This document shows, one piece after another, positions 6,000 through 7,989 of a stretch of DNA of 7,989 nt. This DNA is from Syntrophaceae bacterium UBA1163 (GTDB lineage Bacteria > Desulfobacterota > BSN033 > UBA1163), in contig DBZJ01000191.1 of NCBI GenBank assembly GCA_002311635.1, positions 1-7,989 on the forward strand, given 5' to 3'. The position numbers and the translations under genes are program-made. Position 1 is the stretch's first letter. Every line of letters starts with the position of its first letter. The notes under the pieces were generated by a model. That model saw only the letters and a list, made by a program, of their open reading frames with translations, was not told the DNA's origin and ran no database searches.

Positions 6000-6755
6000 A
6001 TGAAAGTCAAAGAGATCTTCGCAAAGACCATTCTGACCAAGACCGCCATCCCCGGCTTCGATTACTGTATCAATCCGTATGTGGGTTGCGGTCATGGCTG
6101 CCGGTACTGTTATGCCAGTTTCATGAAGCGTTTCACCGGCCACCTGGAACCTTGGGGACAGTTCGTCGATGTGAAGGTAAATGCTCCTTATTTGCTGAGA
6201 AAACAGCTAAAAAGGACAAGGCATGGGGTTGTTGCCCTCAGTACAGTGACCGATCCCTACCAGCCTCTGGAGAGGAAGTATCAACTGACTCGAAAATGTT
6301 TGGAAGCCCTTCTGGATGCCCAGCTTTCAGTGGATCTATTGACCCGTTCTCCACTTTGTCTAAGGGACATGGATTTATTTAAACGATTCAAAAGAATTGA
6401 AGTGGGCTTTTCCATTACCACCCATGACGAGAGGATCAAGAGGATCTTTGAACCCTGTTCTCCTTCAATTCTTTCTCGAGTCAAAGCCCTGAGAGCCCTC
6501 CGTCGAGAAAAGATAGGGACCTATGCTTTTATCGGTCCAATGCTTCCTTTAGATCCCAAACCTTTGGTGGCGATGCTGGATGGGTTAATTGACGAAGTCC
6601 TGATCGATCGAATGAATTATCCGAATAAGGTGAAGGCGATTTACCGCAAAGCGAAGCTGGATCAGTATCTGGAAGAGGATTATTTTCGGATGACCGGAAG
6701 AGAGCTGAAAGAACGTTTTGAGAAAAAAGGAATTCCTGTTTCAGTAATATTCTAA
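6000..6755 (+). CDS. Radical SAM protein, SplB-like (COG1533 type)
   Basis: This 251-residue enzyme carries the CX3CX2C iron-sulfur motif at C30, C34 and C37, inside the family hallmark INPYVGCGHGCRYCYASFMK (24-43). Further family features are TVTDPYQPLE (82-91), a strand-rich core with LLTRSPL (113-119), VGFSITT (135-141), and YAFIGPMLPLDP near 174-185. COG1533 includes spore photoproduct lyase, but many members occur in bacteria that do not sporulate and their substrates are unknown. At this length there is room only for the partial TIM barrel and a short end. It binds a 4Fe-4S cluster and S-adenosylmethionine in the cytoplasm. There is no Shine-Dalgarno sequence before the ATG. It lies 123 bases before a second radical SAM gene, separated by a repeat hairpin. 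Confidence 0.9.
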   Translation: MKVKEIFAKTILTKTAIPGFDYCINPYVGCGHGCRYCYASFMKRFTGHLEPWGQFVDVKVNAPYLLRKQLKRTRHGVVALSTVTDPYQPLERKYQLTRKCLEALLDAQLSVDLLTRSPLCLRDMDLFKRFKRIEVGFSITTHDERIKRIFEPCSPSILSRVKALRALRREKIGTYAFIGPMLPLDPKPLVAMLDGLIDEVLIDRMNYPNKVKAIYRKAKLDQYLEEDYFRMTGRELKERFEKKGIPVSVIF

Positions 6756-6758
6756 AAA

Positions 6759-6861
6759 GTTCAAATGTCAAAATCCAAATTTCAAAGTTCAAAGACCAAA
6801 CGTTTTGGACATTTGTGCCTTGAAATTGATTTGACATTTGAACCTTGAAATTTGACATTTG
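6759..6861. repeat. AT-rich inverted and tandem repeat forming a long hairpin
   Basis: GTTCAAATGTCAAA at 6759-6772 is perfectly complementary to TTTGACATTTGAAC at 6830-6843 (14 bp). TTTCAA (6780-6785) also pairs with TTGAAA (6820-6825), and a small inner palindrome CCAAA/TTTGG sits at 6796-6808. TTTGACATTTG is repeated 21 bases on at 6851-6861. The element fills the gap between the two radical SAM genes and could act as a two-way terminator or mRNA-end stabiliser. Its form suggests a dispersed intergenic repeat family. Confidence 0.75.
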
Positions 6862-6863
6862 TT

Positions 6864-6881
6864 GAGGGGAGTAGCACTATG
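6864..6881 (+). promoter_or_regulatory. Ribosome binding site that fixes the ATG at 6879
   Basis: GAGGGGAG at 6864-6871 is seven bases before the ATG at 6879. A longer reading from the TTG at 6852 would begin inside the repeat and has no ribosome binding site, so it is rejected. Confidence 0.8.
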
Positions 6882-7802
6882 ACGATCGGCAGATTTGGAT
6901 TGAGAAGAAGAGATTACGATTTCCCACCTTTTAGACCGCCCAGCGAAGCAAACAGCCTTCTTCTCAGGGTGACCCGAGGATGTCCTTGGAACCGCTGCAC
7001 TTTCTGTTCGATGTATAAAGGGATGAAGTTCGAAATCAGGGATCTCGAGGAGATCCTCGAAGATATCGAAGCAGCGAGAGATCTGTATGGGGATAGGGTC
7101 AGAACGATTTTTATAGGAGATTCCAACAGTCTTATGGCGAAGACCGATATGCTGGTCAAAATTTTGAATACCCTATCTTCCTCCTTTCCGCATGTAGAAA
7201 GGGTGACCAGTTATGCGCGAGCCAAGACCATCGCCAAAAAACCTTTAGAGGATCTGATAAAGATCCGTCAGGCGGGTTTAACCAGACTTCACGTGGGTCT
7301 TGAGACCGGCGATCGAGAGCTTCTCAAGGGGATTGAAAAAGGGGCGACTCCGGAAGAGATGGTAGAGGCAGGGAGAAAGGCGAAAGAAGCCGGGTTTGAG
7401 TATTCTTTGTATGTTTTGCTGGGGATTGGCGGCGAAGAAAAATGGGAACAACATGCCAGGGGGACCGCAGAGGTGTTGAATCAAATCGATCCCCATTTCA
7501 TCCGCGTCCGGACCTTTGTCCCCCAACCCAACTCTCCGCTCTATGAGACCATGACGGACGGTCGTTTCCAACTGGCTTCGCCAGAAACGATATTAAAGGA
7601 GACAAAGCTGCTCTTAGAGGAGCTTCAAGTCACCTCTCAATTTTTGAGCGATCATATCTCCAACCTCCTCCCCCTCCACGGAAAGCTCCCCGAAGACAAG
7701 GACAGAATGGTTCGGATGATCGGGGAAGCTTTAGAAGAGCTCAAAGAAAATGATTCGCTGCGGGAAGAGATGGAGATGCGACGGCACCTGACCAACCTCT
7801 AA
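6879..7802 (+). CDS. Radical SAM protein, COG1032/Elp3-like, CX4CX2C cluster
   Basis: The 307-residue product has the cluster motif TRGCPWNRCTFCSMYKG at 32-48. The cysteines are C35, C40 and C43, a CX4CX2C spacing in place of the usual CX3CX2C. I recall this RGCPWNRCTFC variant from a recurring family of uncharacterised radical SAM proteins, so it is probably not a defect. The Elp3/MiaB-like core continues with TIFIGDSNSL (77-86), RLHVGLETGDRELLKGIEKG (136-155), a Gly-rich LLGIGGEE (180-187), and RTFVPQPNSPLYE (211-223). The C-terminus has SDHISNLLPLHGKLPEDKDR (257-276), another family mark, then a charged helix. No B12-binding or TRAM domain is present, so it is not a MiaB-type tRNA enzyme. 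The substrate is unknown. Confidence 0.92.
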   Translation: MTIGRFGLRRRDYDFPPFRPPSEANSLLLRVTRGCPWNRCTFCSMYKGMKFEIRDLEEILEDIEAARDLYGDRVRTIFIGDSNSLMAKTDMLVKILNTLSSSFPHVERVTSYARAKTIAKKPLEDLIKIRQAGLTRLHVGLETGDRELLKGIEKGATPEEMVEAGRKAKEAGFEYSLYVLLGIGGEEKWEQHARGTAEVLNQIDPHFIRVRTFVPQPNSPLYETMTDGRFQLASPETILKETKLLLEELQVTSQFLSDHISNLLPLHGKLPEDKDRMVRMIGEALEELKENDSLREEMEMRRHLTNL

Positions 7803-7803
7803 T

Positions 7804-7974
7804 TGAGGGTTCCAGGGGTTAAGGATTCTAGGGGGTCAAGAAAGATAAAGAAAACAGGAGTGTTGAAGAAAAAAGAAAAATATAGAACCTCAAGAAGAAT
7901 TTAAAAAGCTCTGAGAGACCTTTTACGAATGGCTATGATAAATTCTTTAAATCTCGAACCCTTGAACCCTTTAT
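7804..7974. repeat. Imperfect AGGGTT/AACCCT inverted repeats in the terminal gap
   Basis: A GGGTTCCAGGGGTTAAGG-like stretch at 7806-7824 is partly complementary to CGAACCCTTGAACCCT at 7955-7970. The arms look like decayed AGGGTTCAAGGG repeats. The stretch between them is A-rich with only very short open frames. I see no gene, RNA gene or convincing promoter in 7803-7989. Confidence 0.4.
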
Positions 7975-7989
7975 AAGCTATGCCAGAAA

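Noticed and set aside
5651..6382. Long forward open frame of 243 codons overlapping the 3' end of one gene and the 5' half of the SplB-like gene
   Set aside because: It spans two well-supported genes in another frame, has Ser/Arg-rich low-quality composition, and shows no family motif.
6852..6878. N-terminal extension of the second radical SAM gene from a TTG at 6852
   Set aside because: It lies inside the intergenic repeat and the ATG at 6879 has a strong GAGGGGAG ribosome binding site.
7980..7989. Start of a further gene at the ATG at 7980
   Set aside because: Only three codons are visible and there is no ribosome binding site upstream.
1..7989. CRISPR array, tRNA, rRNA or transposase
   Set aside because: I saw no regularly spaced repeats, no cloverleaf-like sequence and no transposase motif.

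Overview
The window looks like a chromosomal segment of an anaerobic, Desulfobacterota-like (former Deltaproteobacteria) bacterium or a relative. The assignment is tentative. It rests on moderate GC, strong AGGAG-type ribosome binding sites, oxygen-sensitive radical SAM enzymes, a short-form CstA, and AT-rich GTTCAAATGTCAAA-type and AGGGTTCAAGGG-type intergenic repeats that I associate with such genomes. All recognisable genes lie on the + strand.

Layout. Positions 1-74 hold the tail of an upstream gene. At 241-4788 is a gene block with one direction and short to moderate gaps: a 58-residue four-cysteine protein (241-417), a 561-residue CstA-family carbon-starvation transporter (451-2136), a 90-residue unrecognised membrane-associated protein (2245-2517), and two adjacent ArsA/Get3-like ATPases (2786-3766 and 3796-4788). 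Before the first ATPase is a 268-base untranslated stretch. It contains a nested set of long complementary segments and a downstream hairpin that competes with the outermost helix, so it is a candidate regulatory leader. After an AT-rich gap with a good promoter candidate comes a membrane-anchored protein with a possible restriction-endonuclease-like domain (5035-5790). Then follow two radical SAM genes: an SplB/COG1533-type protein (6000-6755), which may be translated from a leaderless mRNA, and a COG1032-like protein with a CX4CX2C cluster motif (6879-7802). The gap between them is filled by a hairpin-forming repeat. The final 187 bases hold no gene I can support.

How the genes may work together. 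The ATPase pair is the most interesting part. The first copy keeps the catalytic Asp of switch I but has a degraded switch II. The second keeps the DTAPT switch II but has Asn where Get3-type enzymes have the catalytic Asp. This suggests an asymmetric heterodimer, like the two halves of ArsA but on separate chains and without ArsA metal-site or Get3 zinc-site cysteines. Its neighbours are a transporter and a small membrane-associated protein, so the pair may energise or gate CstA (as ArsA does ArsB) or help insert or regulate it. That is a hypothesis from gene order. The two radical SAM genes have no recognisable link to the transporter block.
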